Source of the DNA: Saitoella complicata NRRL Y-17804
Taxonomy: Eukaryota; Ascomycota; Saitoellomycetes; Saitoellales; Saitoellaceae
Assembly: GCF_001661265.1 (NCBI RefSeq)
Contig: NW_017567003.1
Coordinates: 369,794-433,793, forward strand
Direction of reading: 5' to 3'
Length of the DNA: 64,000 nucleotides
Shown here piece after piece: positions 32,613 to 43,559 of this stretch; within the stretch, counting starts at the first letter, position 1; each line of letters starts with the position of its first letter. Under the pieces are notes generated by a model. That model saw nothing but the letters and a program-made list of their open reading frames with translations, did not search any database and had not been told where the DNA came from. A program made the translations under genes and the position numbers.

Positions 32613-32835
32613 ACGTGAACGAGTCATGTTTCAAATTCTGAAGGCGCTCGTCAAGTCCCGTCCAAATGGTCCTTACTCAAAACGGTCTAGTATTCTGTAC
32701 CCTCCGTCAACGTCAATGAGCCTGGTGCCGCTCTTCGCGAACGCAGCCTTTTTTATTAAAGTCGGGTACGATGCGCCGTGATTGGAGCGGGTTATGTATA
32801 GAAGTGCGGTGGCAGTATTCTTTTATGTAGGGCAA
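32613..32835 (+). repeat. Dispersed subtelomeric repeat, copy 2
   Basis: Partner of 26789-26960, in direct orientation, with about 60 bp extra in the middle (32666-32728). Blocks GACGTGAACGAGTC, AAATTCTGAAGG, GGGTACGATGCGCC and GCGGGTTATGTATAGAAGTG are shared with minor changes. Confidence 0.6.
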
Positions 32836-33279
32836 TCAATCAATTATATGGCCGCACATGACGTCCTACTACGCGACATCAGCCGTGCATGGCTTCACCA
32901 CAAACCGATTTTCGTTTGTATGTTCCACGTCGACTCTCCCGTGTTTCATCATGGCCTTGCAGCTAACCGATCACGACAGTAGCCCTACTTCAGAAATCAT
33001 GTACGTCAAGGTTTCATGGGTCTCTATGCTTCGAGTCGACAATTCAATGCGAAGTTAAATTACGAACAAGATTCGCGACGGGCGCGCGGGACGAAAGGAA
33101 ACGAACGATGCAGCGCCGATGAGGTGACAGACAAAGGAAGAACGATCCGTAGTGAGAAACATCTTCGATAGAATATGTCAGAGGTGGTTATCGGAGAAGA
33201 ATACCCGCCACGAAACGCAGAAAGGGTGACGGGTGGATGAAGACGTGAAGGAAGTCGCCATGATACGGGCGTTTACGCC

Positions 33280-34597
33280 GTGCGTCGAGTCCATGGTGGT
33301 TCTTTCGGACGACAAAGGAGGTTCGATTGTCCTTCGGATCCTCCCTTTTCCCTGAAGAAGCACATAAGAGCCGCGAACGTCCTCCTTGATCGTAAGGAGT
33401 TCCGGCATCATTCGTCACCACTACGGCGCCCTGTTCTCTACGAACGCGCCAAAAAAATCGTTTGGATGCCTGAGGAACGCAACCGCCCGAAGCGAGGTGC
33501 AAGACGGATTCGAGGAGCCCTTCGGCCTCGATTATCTGCCATCGTCGGAACCCCCCAGCTGGCCGACTTGACCGAAGTCGTGACAGCTCTTACTTCGGAC
33601 GAGGACCTTGGTCAAGATGCTCCAGAGCGCGCGGCCACGATTATCGCCACCGTCTTTCACGCATTCGAGTGCTACGACCTTCTCCGCCTGAAGGATTTGC
33701 CGGATCTGCTCATCAAGTTCAGCAGCGGCCTCTATACGGTTGGTTGTCGCTCACCCTTATCGTAAAAGATCGCACTGTTAACCCTAGCCTGGTCGTCAGA
33801 TAAGTCTATCGTCGATGTACGAGGTGGACCCACGCATGCGGTATCATACAAAGGCGACGGATGAAGATAGTTCAGGAAGGGGAACGATGCATAGGTCAGC
33901 CTGCGGACAGACGACACACGCCAATCGAGGAATTGAGGAATTGCTCGAATCGTTGTTCGGAGTCGACGAAACGGAATTCTCGAAACGCATGTCCGACCTC
34001 CAGATGCTGGACGTTCGCGACATGCCCAGCATCTCTTGCGAGCACGTCGATGGACCGGGAGACACTCGTGGCATTGCAGCAATATTTCGTTGCCTGGACC
34101 GGCTGGCGGCTGTAGACCATGCGCTGTCCATCCGAACGAACTGCGTCTATTGGACTCTGGGCGCGGCCTACGACAGTTTCGCGACAGCCGTGACACAAGG
34201 TGTGACTTTCAAGGACGACAGAACACGCTCGCGTTACGTGCTTCGGCGACTTCTCGAAGAGCCTTGGGCCGTCCGTGCGTCCACGGAACATGGTGGCCGG
34301 TGGGTGTCTGCGCTAAAAAAGCGCGTCGAGTGCGCGAGGAAGTTCAGGTCGATCACGTCCGCGCTGCCGGTCAGCGTGCTCCTCGTTGTGCCGCACATAT
34401 GCGTCACGCGGTTGGACAAGATCGGATTGAAGCAACTGGCTTTGCTTCCGTCAGCCGTTGTCGCTCACGGTGACAGTTTGGCGGCTCTCTTGGCCCTCAT
34501 GGCGAGAACCGATGAAGCCGTCCTTCAGGGTCTGGCGACTCTCTCTGGAAAGGGCGGAGGCGAGGACGGGCATGCGAGTTCTAGTATGGAGGAGTGA
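33280..34597 (+). CDS. Hypothetical protein, probably two exons
   Basis: Two plus-strand frames, 33280-33765 and 33815-34597, show steady helical character and could join by an intron (a donor near 33737, GTTGGT, and an acceptor near 33877, GATAG, are possible but unproven). The first part has LADLTEVVTALTSDEDLGQD and ATIIATVFHAFECYDLLRLK. The second has IEELLESLFGVDETEFSKRM, GIAAIFRCLDRLAAVDHALS and ALKKRVECARKFRSITSALP, then ends GKGGGEDGHASSSMEE. No domain is recognised and the start is uncertain. Codon use looks protein-coding. Confidence 0.35.
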
Positions 34598-34599
34598 GA

Positions 34600-36127
34600 T
34601 TCTTCACAGAGTCGAAACCTCTGGGTATTATTTTTTGCGCAATGTCTGCAGCCAGGCATTGCCCGACTCACCTATTGCTTGTTTGCTGCTGTCCCCAGTT
34701 CATACGCAGCGTCATTCGTCTCGCGCTTTCTCTTCAATGTGCGCCTCGTCATGCTATACCTCCTTCACACAAAAAGCCAAGAGAAGAATTCACAGAACAT
34801 TCAATGCCCCCCGCCTCTATCCAAGGCCATCTTTAACACTCTACTTAAGCAAAAGAAAAGCACAGCCGTAGCCCATCCCTCAACTCCTATTGTTTATAAC
34901 ACGAACACCACCTCCTTCTCCCTCGTCCAGAGTGTTTCTTCAAAGGTCCTGCATGCTCATTTTCGGCAGAGCGCCTCTCCTCGTCTAGCGCTAGTCTGCC
35001 AAAGGGCACTCAACTCATTTGGTCGTCTGAGGGTAATTTCCGACCATATTATACGCCAACGACTTGCCGTTGCCCGGTTTCTCAAGCTTCGGAAACCCGA
35101 AGCTGATCGCCTAACGAAGAATAACAGTCATACGTGGGTTTGAGCAACAAAACACGATCGTGGCTTTCCCGGGCGTCCGAACAGACAGGCTGTCTTTTCG
35201 CTAGATCGTCTTCGCATCCAACTGGGCCCCGACATGAATAAGTTATTGTTTTGGAGGATGGTTGAGGTTGCTCGTGCTCATCGCAAAGCAGCAGCGCCTG
35301 GAACACAGCATTGAGTGTTTCAAATGCGAACCACAGAAACTACTATACCGCAACAAATACCGAATGCTATCTCCCAGATCCTTTGCCCCACCGACCTCGA
35401 ACCCTGAATAACCTGGTACCTTAAAGAGAGAAAGGCGTGAAATGGTTTGAGCGACCACACGCGTTAGGGTTATTCACCGATAGTGAAGGCGGCCTTCAGA
35501 ATCGCAGCGTTTGCGTGCGTTCCCGCAGTCTAGTGTGTGAATTTTCGCTTGCGCTCTTCCGGAGAGTGCAAGCTCTGCTACGCGCCACGTGTTTCCGTGA
35601 GGCCTATCGAACGAGTTCATACGAGACTCGGGATCGTGGCCAGTTACACACTACGATAAGCTTATTTCGGCTTCTCGAAAACGGGTGCGGAGAAAGTCGA
35701 CGTCCGTGCACCCCTCAATCGGACATTTGGAGACGTCCAGTTACCCAACCTGCCGTCTCGTACTGCAGACGGGCCCAACCGTGGTTTTGGAATGCAAAGA
35801 GCCTGAGTGAACGGATTAGGCGAAGTACTTCATATAAGCATTTCGTGAACTAAACTTTTTCCTTAAGTGAGGCGCGTCCTTGAACTGAGTTCACACGCTT
35901 CCGAACCATTGGCAGGAACCCGACAAACCCCACTTGCGCGTACGGTACTACAAGCAACCGAATATATAAATAATTATCCCAAAATTTTTTAATTCCGTAC
36001 CGTGTAAAGTAAACCCAACACCTCCAGTTGCAAACCCCAACACCTCCGTATAGTATGATGTATGATTGTGCCGACCCATACCCCAGATGTAACCTCAAAC
36101 CACAAGGCGAACAACAACGTCCCTTAA
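34600..36127. other. Subtelomeric stretch without recognised genes
   Basis: About 1.5 kb. Only short frames without family resemblance. An AT-rich block lies at 35955-36000. Confidence 0.45.
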
Positions 36128-37069
36128 CGACTGACTTCAACCATTACCACACCTCAAACTCACACTTCGATATCACATCGACGTTGACCCCCCATGCCCA
36201 TGCCCACGCCTCCACCCACTTCCACGCCCCTGCTCCTCCCCGCTGGCCATGGGCACGGGACGGATCGTTTCGGCACTCCCCGCGCTCTGCATCATCGTCG
36301 CACTCGTACTACCCATCGTCGTTCCGGTCCCGCCACTGCCTACACTCTTCATGGTTGTTCTCTGCACTGACGCTACGCCTGGGCCTGCACCGGGACCCTA
36401 TCCTCGTCCCAGTCCGGCGGATGATGCGCTTGGCATTATGGGAGGGGTGTTAAGGTTGACATTCACGTTCGCGATCACTTGGGATTGAGAATATGTGGGC
36501 TGGGAAGCTGAGTACCGCCGCTGGTGGTTTTGGTGGCCATGGACAAAGGACGAGGGTGCAGGCGGCGCCCACTGAACTTGTCCCATCCATGCCGGGTTTA
36601 CCATACTCACGCTCCCCCTGACCTCCGTAACCCTGATTCATATTCGGGGTTGGTGCATATGGGGTTTGATTCCGGAATGGATACGTCCCCGGACTCTGCC
36701 ATACAGTGGGTGAAGAACCACCCATGACGTTCGGAACAGCCCTCTGCGGACCCGATCCCTGACCATGGATTCTCGAGGCAGCGTCGGGGTTAGAGAGGGT
36801 TGGATACGGACTGGGATTAGTTGGATTGGAGGGGGGAGGGGTTGTTTGTAGCTGGGAAGGCGGTGCTGGTGGGAAGCGGGTTCGGTTCGACTTGCAGGGG
36901 CTTTTGGTAGGGGGTGCAGCGTGGTATGGTGGTGATGGAGGCTGTGATGGTGGAGGAGTCGGGTATGGGCGTGCGGGGTTGAGAGTAGAGGTTGGAGTGG
37001 GAGGGGGTCGGGTTGTCAAGTCGCGGCCTCCATGGATGCACGGTGCGCCGTCGTGCTTCGTTAATGTTG
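36128..37069 (-). pseudogene. Degenerate copy of the C-terminus of a Zn2Cys6 regulator
   Basis: Segments in changing frames match the C-terminal low-complexity region of the telomeric regulator at 59764-60700: QRAVPNVMGGSSPTVW (there PPRAVPNVLHGAYSPS), NPAWMGQVQWAPPAPS (there NPAWTGQVQWAPPAPS), QRRYS, ANVNVNLN and TMMQSAGSAETIRP (there identical). Homology appears to continue past the stop codon. No DNA-binding or TF domain is present. The frame shifts several times, so the copy is dead. Confidence 0.78.
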
Positions 37070-37263
37070 TCAGTTCTGATTTTTTCAAGACCAAGATGGG
37101 AGCGAATACGGAGGCGGAGAATGAGGCGAATAAGATGAGTGTGCTTGGGAGGCAGGGTGATGTTAAGGAGATGAAGGGGTTGTATTTGTATTTGGCGAGT
37201 GATGCGAGTCGTTTTCAGACAGGGAGTGATGTGATTCTTGATGATGGGTATACTTTGCCTTAA
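37070..37263 (+). pseudogene. 3' fragment of a short-chain dehydrogenase/reductase gene
   Basis: The frame ending at 37263 reads DFFKTKMGANTEAENEANKM, SVLGRQGDVKEMKGLYLYLA, SDASRFQTG and a final DVILDDGYTLP. This is the C-terminal end of an SDR, with the GR-x-G..E-KG, FLASDAS and V-DGGYT motifs (here DDGYT). The Rossmann fold and the YxxxK active site are absent; upstream DNA belongs to the regulator copy, so the gene was cut at about 37070. Confidence 0.65.
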
Positions 37264-37544
37264 GCTTGGTCAGGAGCACAAGGACAGTGATAGATAACTA
37301 GTAAATCAATTCATTCAACCTCAGCAACCAAAGTGTGAAGATCGTATACTTCAAAGACTTAGAAGACAAGCGAACCAACTGCTGCTCCAGTGGCAAAGGA
37401 ACGGTAACCCATCAGAATTAAAAGGTTCATTGACTATATACTACATTAAACTGAGCAATCAAAAGGTAAAGACTGTATTCCATCCGAAACTTAGGAAAGG
37501 GAAAAGTTCACAATCATTGACGGCGCAGCGAATTCAACGTCCAG

Positions 37545-38225
37545 CTACTCGGATGTGATGTTACTTGTAGTCGAGTTGAAAACGGTCTTCCCTACGTAAA
37601 TCTCGAGGTTGTCAATGTCGTAGGCAACGTAGGCGGAGCGGAGAAATGTATCGCCGAGAATGTAGGAAGAATCATAAGTCGGAGGGCCTGGAGCGAGGGG
37701 TACCATGCCCAATACGCAGACGATGTTGCCGTTTTGGTCAGTCACGGACCCCCCGTCGTTGGTGTCGGGCACAATGAGTTCATGAAACGGGACATTGACG
37801 TAGGTCGTACCGTTGTCAAAAGAGAAGGAGAAGATGTCATTGGATGTATCATCCGCAGAGTACTCAGAGAACATGTCACACGGAAAACCATTTCGCAGGT
37901 CAGAAGAAGTTAGACCGAGTACAGCCGCGATGTTGTCGACTATATCCGACGGAACCTGTGACAATTGGCTCCCGCTGTCCAACAAGACAGCAACGGGCAG
38001 ACTTCCATTGGAAACTTCAGACGTAGAGCCATTGAGAGTTAGAGATACATCTGTAAGCATGATCTCATACCTCTCCACCTGCCCGCTGTCCGGGTTTACC
38101 AGCATCGGGAGAGGTCCGCTCAAGTAACCTTCAAATGTGTCGGTATCGATTCCTCCAAACAAAACCTCAGCTACTCCAGCATCGATGTCTCGGGATGGAT
38201 TATCGAAGACTATACGGCGGGACAC
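37545..38225 (-). pseudogene. C-terminal half of a pepsin-like aspartic protease (A1)
   Basis: About 227 residues: EVLFGGIDTDTFEGYLSGPL, then the second catalytic motif AVLLDSGSQLSQVP (Asp-Ser-Gly) and YILGDTFLRSAYVAYDIDNL near the end, the usual A1 C-terminus. The N-terminal lobe with the first Asp-Thr-Gly and any signal peptide are missing; sequence beyond 38225 is unrelated. A shortened protein is unlikely to be active because both lobes form the active site. Within the fragment the frame is open, so the cut is probably recent. Confidence 0.7.
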
Positions 38226-38574
38226 ATATTCGACGTCGGGTCCGCAATCTCGAACCTCTCCGACTTCTTTTTCGATCCGAACGATACCCGAGCATTACTG
38301 TCGCCTCAAAGCCAACCTGGACACGTCACACAACGACAAATATGCTAATCCGGTCGGAAGACTGGCTTGGCAAGTCTCCCAGGAAGGTGGCGAAGGGGAG
38401 CCCTTCTACGTCGATCCGCACGGTTTCCAGCGTGGATTGGACATGTGGATCAACGCCGGTAAGGATGTTTACGCGGAGAAGTGGGATTCGTCAGAATGCG
38501 CGCTCGTGGACAATGGCGTGACGTTAAAGGATATGTGGAGGAAATGGAGGAACGGAGCCGACGGGCGTGGATGA
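38226..38574 (+). pseudogene. 3' fragment of an unrecognised gene
   Basis: The plus-strand frame ending at 38574 reads RLKANLDTSHNDKYANPVGR, GEPFYVDPHGFQRGLDMWIN and AGKDVYAEKWD, then a C-terminal helix KDMWRKWRNGADGRG. It looks like a genuine protein end. Just upstream another frame has HIFDVGSAISNLSDFFFDP, which may belong to it after a frame change. Family unknown. It abuts the protease fragment head to head. Confidence 0.35.
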
Positions 38575-39068
38575 CGTTGATAATTCCTGTACAGGCAGAG
38601 ATGTTTTGAAAAGCCTAAATAAGCGGTCGTCAAGCATCATCCGGTTCGCTCGCATCGGCAACTTCTTCAGAGACTCTACACTCGTATTCGCATTGCGTGC
38701 TGGGTTTCCCTTCGAGACAAGCAGTCCCTCTAGAGAGTCCAGTGCGTGCTTGTGTGGACATCGGTGCATCTCTTCCCTCCCAGCGACGTATCCTTGCGAC
38801 CTCGCCTAACCAAGTCATATCGCACAATTGACTGTGCGAGTCACCATACACGGAGTGACAAAGTCAATCACGAACCTCGCAAATCGACTGTGGACCACGG
38901 CTACCCACCCCCGTCGTACATACGCGTCCACGGCATCCCTACTCCTCTCGCACAAGGAACCCACAAAATCGCATACACGATCGATGACGATAACGCCGGG
39001 ACGAGTTGCCGCCCATGTACGATGCGCAAAACTCACCGACCTCCCATAAAGAAAAAGAATCATGCCGA

Positions 39069-39917
39069 CTACGTACTATCCTCTGCCGAATCGCACTGTG
39101 CAACCGGACCCACGTCATGTCGGATCAAAGATTGACGCTTCCACCCCATAAAGTCGTAAAAGTTTCCGAGGATGCCTTGCGGAACGTGGTCAGGTGATAT
39201 GCGATAACGGACTATCGTTCGTTGTTGGACTTCGTCGCTGTCGTCAGATCGGATCGTCAACAGCTGTTTGGAGAGCACGGATGCAGCCTCGCCATTTCTG
39301 AAGAAAAAGTAGGCGTGGAAGGGCTCCAAGCGGTTTCGCCGTAGAGCCACCTGCCCGTCGAAGATGTCTGTTGCGAGGCCGGTGTTCGATATGGCCGTGC
39401 GAATGATGCTGTACATTTCGCAGGCCAGATCCTCTTCGTTTTCATCACAAGCTGCTGTGCCGGGATCATTCTCTGTGATGCTCCTCGTTTGGCAAACGAA
39501 CTCGAATACGACGAAGTCATCGCGCGCTCCTACGCTTTCCTTACTTCGAAGTTCGGGTTCTTCTCCTGCAACGAGGCAGCCTGCCTTCTCTGATTCTGCT
39601 GCCATACCGATGAAGTTTAATCGGCAGTCAGAATTGTCCTGAAAGACTGGCAACTTATCCCCGTTGTTCAACCATTGGCTCTCCGTTACGCACAGTTTCG
39701 CGGCGGCTTTCCAAGACGCATGACGTGCCATCTGATGCACTCGTTCCACACAGCAGACCAAAAGACTCGCACAGCGAGTGGGTTGAGTTCCGGATGACGG
39801 AGCAGTTACGACTACCGTAGAACACAATGATTGACCGTCGATCATTTCAGCCGAGACAGATATTACCGCGACTGCAGATATCAAGTGTCCTATGGATAGC
39901 GGGTAATTTAAAGGCAT
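39069..39917 (-). CDS. Hypothetical, possibly secreted protein
   Basis: An open frame of about 282 residues if started at MPLNYPLSIGHLISAVAVIS, whose hydrophobic core could be a signal peptide. The middle is acidic and cysteine-containing (CDENEEDLACEMYSIIRTAI), followed by FHAYFFFRNGEAASVLSKQL. No family recognised. It stands alone among fragments, so it may itself be a remnant. Confidence 0.3.
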   Translation of the reverse strand: MPLNYPLSIGHLISAVAVISVSAEMIDGQSLCSTVVVTAPSSGTQPTRCASLLVCCVERVHQMARHASWKAAAKLCVTESQWLNNGDKLPVFQDNSDCRLNFIGMAAESEKAGCLVAGEEPELRSKESVGARDDFVVFEFVCQTRSITENDPGTAACDENEEDLACEMYSIIRTAISNTGLATDIFDGQVALRRNRLEPFHAYFFFRNGEAASVLSKQLLTIRSDDSDEVQQRTIVRYRISPDHVPQGILGNFYDFMGWKRQSLIRHDVGPVAQCDSAEDST

Positions 39918-39950
39918 GTGGTAGGTGCTTTGGGTTTCACAAGGCACCAT

Positions 39951-41299
39951 CGCGATATGAAGGGATCAGGCTAGAAGTAGACATCAATGCACCACGCTGT
40001 CGTAGAAATTGGGAACAGATAAATGAAAGAAGGACCGAATATGCTATCTCCCCTTACATACGACTTCTTCGCATGACGCTTGGCGAAACCCAAGGTCCGC
40101 TGTCTGAAGAGTGGGGGGTTCCTTTGTTGACCCGAGAGACGTTGTATAAGACCAATTTACGAAGTCGCTCTTCAATGCCTCATGGGTCACACACCTCAGT
40201 CTCTTCCTCAACTCCATAATCCTCTCCCGCATAAATCCACTCGTCATCCCCCCCTTCTCCTCCCCAAAACTGCACGAAATCCCCCCCCGCACAAAACCCT
40301 TCCTCATACCGCCAAATCAAACAACTTTCCCACCCCTATGTACATGTACATTCACTTCTTCTCTGGGGAGCTCAAGTCCTTCTTCTCACCAGACACCCTA
40401 GTCATACTGATCTCGCCTCCACGAGAACATGCAGCGTAGACAACATGCCCACACGGTTGGAGATTCCCTGGATTCAGCCCAACGGGATGTGCTATCTGTG
40501 GGTTCGAATGAGTGTCCGGCCTACACCCATAATGTCACAAAAAAGCCCAGGAAGACAGGAGAGAGGCAAGACGTACTCTTGGCCCTTTTCCTTCAATTCT
40601 CCCGAAGACATGGAGCTCGTCTGGCAGTGAATGCTATCGAATAAAAGGGATGGCGATTTTAATGGATGAGAAAATCTCCTTTGAAATGTCGATTTGGAGT
40701 GATTTAAGGTTGATGGTTGCCGTGGGCGGGGATCTCCGGCGCATGCGCTGCGATATGACGTTTTAGGGCTTCATTGTGCAGCTTGCATAATATAGGGATG
40801 AGTTAAGAAATAAATCAGTCCGTCCTGAAACGCCTGAACGAAAGATACCAACTACGCAACACGATCCGCGAAAGAGAGCATCGGATGTTACGGGTTGCTT
40901 GTAAGACTTGCAACTTACTTCTGATCCGTCTGTTCAGGCGCGCGAGACACCACGGTGCGGCATTCGGCAAGACCGAGTCAAACTAGCGGGATCAGTCGAC
41001 GTTACTAGTTCCACCACCACTTTAGTATCGTGTGGCCAAGATTACAGAGTTGCCCTACACTGAAGTTGAAACACGGATACTGTGGCCAGGCTTTGATCCA
41101 GAGTAGGACAGAGTCATGACGACGTTTCCTGCGGGTTGTAGAGCTTAGCGTCTTTCCGTTTTTTTCGTGATCAAAACCGCTTCGCTTTCCAATTTTCTTT
41201 TTCACTTCACTTATCAACCACTCGAAGTATCCACTTCCACCTACTATCATCTACAAACCACTTCACCAAGCCATATCACTCTACATCCATCAGCAAAGA
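39951..41299. other. Subtelomeric stretch without recognised genes
   Basis: About 1.3 kb with no frame of recognisable character. A long pyrimidine-rich tract lies at 41170-41295, directly before a small open frame. Confidence 0.4.
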
Positions 41300-41446
41300 A
41301 TGTTCTCCGTCATTTCCCACCCCATTACCGCCGCCAAGCCTGCCGCTTCAGCCGCTTTGACCACCGTCAGCGCACATCCCCACGCCGTGAGAAGTCAATC
41401 GAGCATCACTCATTCAAATTTGATGACTTTGATGTTGGAGCAATAG
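41300..41446 (+). CDS. Short frame with mitochondrial-presequence character
   Basis: A 48-codon frame starting MFSVISHPITAAKPAASAAL and continuing TTVSAHPHAVRSQSSITHSN. It follows a pyrimidine-rich leader (41170-41295) like those before highly expressed fungal genes. Ala/Ser/Thr-rich with few acidic residues, it resembles a mitochondrial presequence or the first exon of a longer gene. No continuation is found, so it may be a 5' remnant. Confidence 0.25.
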   Translation: MFSVISHPITAAKPAASAALTTVSAHPHAVRSQSSITHSNLMTLMLEQ

Positions 41447-41539
41447 ATAGGCAAATTGCTTCCACTTAATTGTTTGTCGTGTTTTGTACCGCCCTGTCTG
41501 CCCCGTTGCCCCCTTGCACTGCAAATATCCTATAATAAC

Positions 41540-42420
41540 TCATTCACAATGCCTACACGCAATAGTATCGCCTCCTGACCTCAGAATAACGTGTCCCAAA
41601 TCCTTACTGTCCTTGAACGTCTCCATGGGAATGCTATTACCCAAAAACGCGACCTCGACGTTTGCCGACTGTTCACTTGTAAGATATCTTGGCTTCTTCT
41701 TGACAACTTGTCCATCAGCTCTGTCAATGGTCGCGACAAGTGTAATGTTCCGCAGGAACGTCCGATCAGCACTCGATTGATCGGGCACTTCGGACAGTAG
41801 CTCAGCATTAGCCAAAATACCGTGTAAAGGACTTCTCAGATCGTGCGAGATGTTTGAAATGAACAAGTCCTTAGCTTGGTCGGCTTTGACAGCAGAACGT
41901 CGCATGAATTCATTCAAGATCACAGGGCCGAAGATACCAAAGCTATAAGCATCGTTGAGTGTGAGACGCCTAGAGTCCTCGACAGTGTAGCCAACAACCA
42001 AGCAAAACGGGTTTTGGTTGTGGTCGTAGACAGGCTTAAATACCACATTATACGTCGTGGAGGGCACAAATTCGAGAACCTCTGGCCGGAAACTATCATC
42101 ACGTTGGAAACACTTGCCGTTACACCATCCTCAAATAAGCCGCGCAAAAAAGACGAAATGAGACTTCCTTCGTTGAATCTTGTTTCGGGGTGACCCGAGA
42201 TATTCGGAGCAACTGATGCAGAGATCTTCATTCGGGACGCCGTTTGAGCTAGCATCCTCGTCGTTCTCCTTCTTTTTCACATTATCACGTATCTGCTGTT
42301 CGGCAATGGTCACACGTTGCTGTTGTCCAGCGGCTTCGACGGCGAAGAAAGGAGGTATCACATCTTGGGTCAGTTCCTCCGCATCTTGCTGCTCCACATT
42401 CGCAACACTCCTGCCCGACT
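41540..42420 (-). pseudogene. Hybrid histidine kinase fragment, copy 2 (inverted)
   Basis: On the minus strand pieces read QQQRVTIAEQQIRDNVKKKE, then FKPVYDHNQNPFCLVVGYTV, FGPVILNEFMRRSA and ADQAKDLFISNISHDLRSPL followed by HGILANAELL. The last is a HisKA H-box with the phospho-acceptor His kept. Frames change between the pieces and the kinase ATPase and receiver domains are absent; sequence after ELLSEVPDQ soon loses family character. It aligns over about 480 bp with copy 1 at 27487-27975 in the opposite orientation. Confidence 0.75.
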
Positions 42421-42449
42421 GACTGACATTTTGCCACCTTGTGCCCATC

Positions 42450-43559
42450 TGCCTGCTAATGTTTTCCTGCGCTCCTAACTTCGCCTACTCGCGATGCTTA
42501 GGGTTTCGAAACTGTTTCCACGGATGTGCAGTGGCTCCATTCGCAGACTCTTCAGCTCCCTGGCGATTGGGCGACATTTCTAGGTCTTTGTGTCTGAGAC
42601 CGACTTTGCAGTATTCTTGTCATTGGTGAATCGGATCTGCTGAAGGAGTATGGGCACGAGGAGGATTTGAAGCCGTTGTGAAGGGCTGCTCAAAGGGCGT
42701 GCAGACATTCCTCATGTCAGCAACCCCTGAGGACGACGTAAATCAGTTGTTGCAATACCAAGTCAACTGCGGCGAGGAAGGAAAGGGTTAGTGTGATGTG
42801 AGTGACGTGTTTTGGGAGGTTTCCGCGACAGGGTTTGGAGGTCGATGTGTGTCCGTGCGATACGTATCGTACGGTGTGAGTTGACTAAAGGGGTCAGCGA
42901 CCGAGTAGTGCAGGCCCGGGTTCGATGCGGGTGCGGCGGTCCTTTAGGGTAATCGTTGGTGCGGTGGATATTGAAATGACATGTTCGGGCTTGAGCGGGA
43001 TCCGAAGTGTGTGCAAGGATATGACCTGTCTATGCAGACGTCGCCCTTCATCCGCCTCTAATATTACTCCTCTGGATCGGCCCGCCTTCAAGCTCCACCA
43101 CCGATAGGCAAGCACCAACCCCCGCATGCCAGTGTTCTCAAAGCCCATGTCTCTAACACAACTTTTGAAAGTACAATGACCGCAAGCACAGAGGGAGGTT
43201 GGCTTCAACATTTCGGGCTGCAGTTTTAGGCTGCCGTGCGCTAGCGGTACGTTGGGGCGAAGTTTAAATAACCTGATCTTCCACCCCTTCCGCGGTTTCG
43301 GTTCGGCAGTTCGCACCCGTACGGCTGGTCCACCCGAAGTCCAAGGTCGTATGGCGCAATTCCCAACACAGGTTCTTGGCGCAGCCTTCCCCATTTGGGG
43401 ACTCCAGGCCCGGTGTACGTTCCTCATGGATCAATCCCTGAAGGAAGAGAATGCGGGAAGTGTCCATGTGGTCCATCTGGTTTACCTGGTAAAACAAACC
43501 TGTAAAAAGCAGAACCAAGCTGTAACTCCATATAACACATTCACACTGTCTCCGTCCAT
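42450..43559. other. Subtelomeric stretch without recognised genes
   Basis: About 1.1 kb. Frames on both strands lack family resemblance. Confidence 0.4.

Noticed and set aside
42900-42945. tRNA-like T-arm (CCCGG, GTTCGAT, GCGGG)
   Set aside because: No matching 5' acceptor stem, D-arm or anticodon arm upstream, and the T stem has a mismatch.
42894-43427. 177-codon minus-strand frame
   Set aside because: No family resemblance and composition like a chance frame in GC-rich DNA.
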